In this document: piece by piece, positions 21,838 through 22,425 of the stretch | Position numbering within the stretch: the stretch's first letter is position 1 | How the letters are laid out: every line of letters begins with the position of its first letter | From: an uncultured beta proteobacterium | GTDB taxonomy: Bacteria > Pseudomonadota > Gammaproteobacteria > Burkholderiales > Burkholderiaceae_C | Assembly (NCBI GenBank): GCA_903927495.1 | Contig: CAIYNH010000970.1 | Span: 1-22,425, forward strand | DNA length: 22,425 bases | Direction of reading: 5' to 3' | Program-made: the position numbers and the translations under genes | Notes under the pieces: model-generated | What the model was told of the DNA's origin: nothing | The model's input: the letters and a program-made list of their open reading frames with translations, nothing else | Databases searched by the model: none

Positions 21838-22050
21838 AAATGAAGAGATCAATTTCGGCTTGGCGTCGTACGCACAGTCCGGGCAGTAGCGCAGAGTGGC
21901 GGCGAGCGCGGTTGTCAAGTCAGCAGCAAGATAGGTTTCACCTTCTGCCTCGGTCACTGGCGGGTGATTTTGATCGCACAAGTGCCCCCAGCCAATCGTC
22001 CAGTACCCCGCGGGGCAGCAGCAGCCTGATGCTGTGTTGCGGCGGGCGAC
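21838..22050 (-). pseudogene. Phage-type lysozyme (GH24) remnant
   Basis: The minus strand encodes CPAGYWTIGWGHLCDQNHPP, then VTEAEGETYLAADLTTALAA and a downstream cysteine pair. This is the core of GH24 endolysins (CPAGxWTIGYGH ... A...L..D), where the histidine-glycine segment follows the catalytic glutamate. The catalytic E of the usual 'EG.RL.AY' helix is missing: upstream sequence (ARRNTASGCC) does not match and then runs into a palindromic element at 22084. The C-terminal part is also absent after about 21838. It cannot be an active lysozyme. It implies that a prophage or endolysin cassette once lay here. Confidence 0.7.
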
Positions 22051-22083
22051 GGTGGCGATCGGGGTCATGGCGGCCCACAAGGA

Positions 22084-22193
22084 TGTCGTCCCGGACTCGA
22101 TCCGGGATCCAGTGCAAGAGTTTGTCATCCCGGACTCGATCCGGGATCCAGTGCCACGCGTTGACTGGATTGCGGATCAGGTCCGCAATGACA
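22084..22193 (+). repeat. Palindromic element, variant with doubled left half
   Basis: Two left halves (CCCGGACTCGATCCGGGATCC at 22090-22110 and again from 22130) precede one right half (GGATTGCGGATCAGG ... ATGACA). The hairpin arms have changed to CCGGA/TCCGG, with compensating bases, so the structure is conserved. Confidence 0.88.
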
Positions 22194-22204
22194 GGCAGAA
22201 ATAA

Positions 22205-22222
22205 ATTGGGGTCAGGCTCCAA
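22205..22222. repeat. GGGGTCAGA palindrome, copy 4
   Basis: ATTGGGGTCAGGCTCCAA joins two consecutive palindromic elements. The preceding GGCAGAAATAA is the same linker as at copies 3 and 5. Confidence 0.8.
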
Positions 22223-22224
22223 GG

Positions 22225-22296
22225 CTGTCATCCCGGGCTCGACCCGGGATCCAGGAAGTCCGGGGACATGGATTGCGGATCAGGTCCGCAATGACA
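22225..22296 (+). repeat. Palindromic element, single 72-bp copy
   Basis: A complete element, CTGTCATCCCGGGCTCGACC ... GGTCCGCAATGACA, without tandem arms. It is the simplest full copy in the window and defines the core. Confidence 0.92.
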
Positions 22297-22307
22297 GGCA
22301 GAAATAA

Positions 22308-22325
22308 ATTGAGGCCAGACTCCAA
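22308..22325. repeat. GGGGTCAGA palindrome, copy 5 (variant)
   Basis: ATTGAGGCCAGACTCCAA is a diverged copy that precedes the last palindromic element. Confidence 0.75.
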
Positions 22326-22327
22326 GG

Positions 22328-22425
22328 CTGTCATCCCGGGCTCGACCCGGGATCCAGGAAGTCCGGGGGCATGGATTGCGGATCAAGTCCGCAATGACAG
22401 AAGAGGCGCTCGCACTGACGGAAGA
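22328..22425 (+). repeat. Palindromic element identical to the fnlB copy, cut by window edge
   Basis: All 98 bases match 16271-16368 in fnlB, including the start of the GCGCTCGCACTGACGG tandem arm. The array probably continues beyond the window. Confidence 0.93.

Noticed and set aside
1..22425. Complete insertion sequence or transposase gene
   Set aside because: No transposase, integrase or IS-type ends were found despite the many small repeats, which must be mobilised from elsewhere if at all.

Overview
The window looks like the right-hand part of a surface polysaccharide (O-antigen or capsule) locus from a Gram-negative bacterium. Protein style, GC-rich codon use and dispersed palindromic repeats suggest a betaproteobacterium, perhaps Comamonadaceae (inference; no rRNA or other marker gene is present). 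Every convincing polysaccharide gene lies on the + strand.

Layout. Positions 1-4000 are visibly AT-rich and decayed: a 5'-cut glycosyltransferase, an FkbM methyltransferase, a frameshifted GT2 remnant, a probable flippase C-terminal stub, one intact GT4 and a small GT4-like scrap. From about 4000 the DNA becomes GC-rich with tight ATGA/GTGA-type overlaps: an O-antigen polymerase/ligase (Wzy-like), GT4, glutamine-dependent amidotransferase (AsnB family), GT4 and GT2. After a 284-bp gap comes the UDP-N-acetyl-L-fucosamine pathway, fnlA-fnlB-fnlC, followed by a WbuB-like transferase and a DUF218/YdcF-like protein. The right end (20.8-22.4 kb) is a repeat field holding gene scraps, one small intact-looking gene and a phage lysozyme remnant.

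The striking feature is that the fnl operon is interleaved with toxin-antitoxin or toxin-like cassettes in the same direction: vapBC before fnlA; a wHTH-nucleotidyltransferase/HEPN pair after fnlA; an XRE-ImmA/DUF4411 PIN pair before the intact fnlB; and an NYN-domain gene between fnlB and fnlC. Between the two middle cassettes lie a truncated fnlB copy and a copy of the fnlA 3' end. The fnlA-fnlB junction therefore occurs twice, each time with a different cassette, as if two alternative alleles had been stacked by recombination.

A second layer is a family of about 72-bp palindromic elements (ends TGTCAT...ATGACA, two internal hairpins), often joined to a short palindrome around GGGGTCAGA and carrying 21-bp tandem arrays. 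One is inserted in frame in the SDR domain of FnlB and adds about 84 residues, because the whole insert is a multiple of 21 bp. Others supply the stop codon of the WbuB-like gene and both the Shine-Dalgarno-like sequence and the last residues of the YdcF-like gene.

Working model: FnlABC make UDP-L-FucNAc, the transferases assemble a repeat unit that the AsnB-type enzyme may amidate, Wzy polymerises it, and the interleaved cassettes may stabilise the locus or link it to phage defence. The last point is hypothesis.
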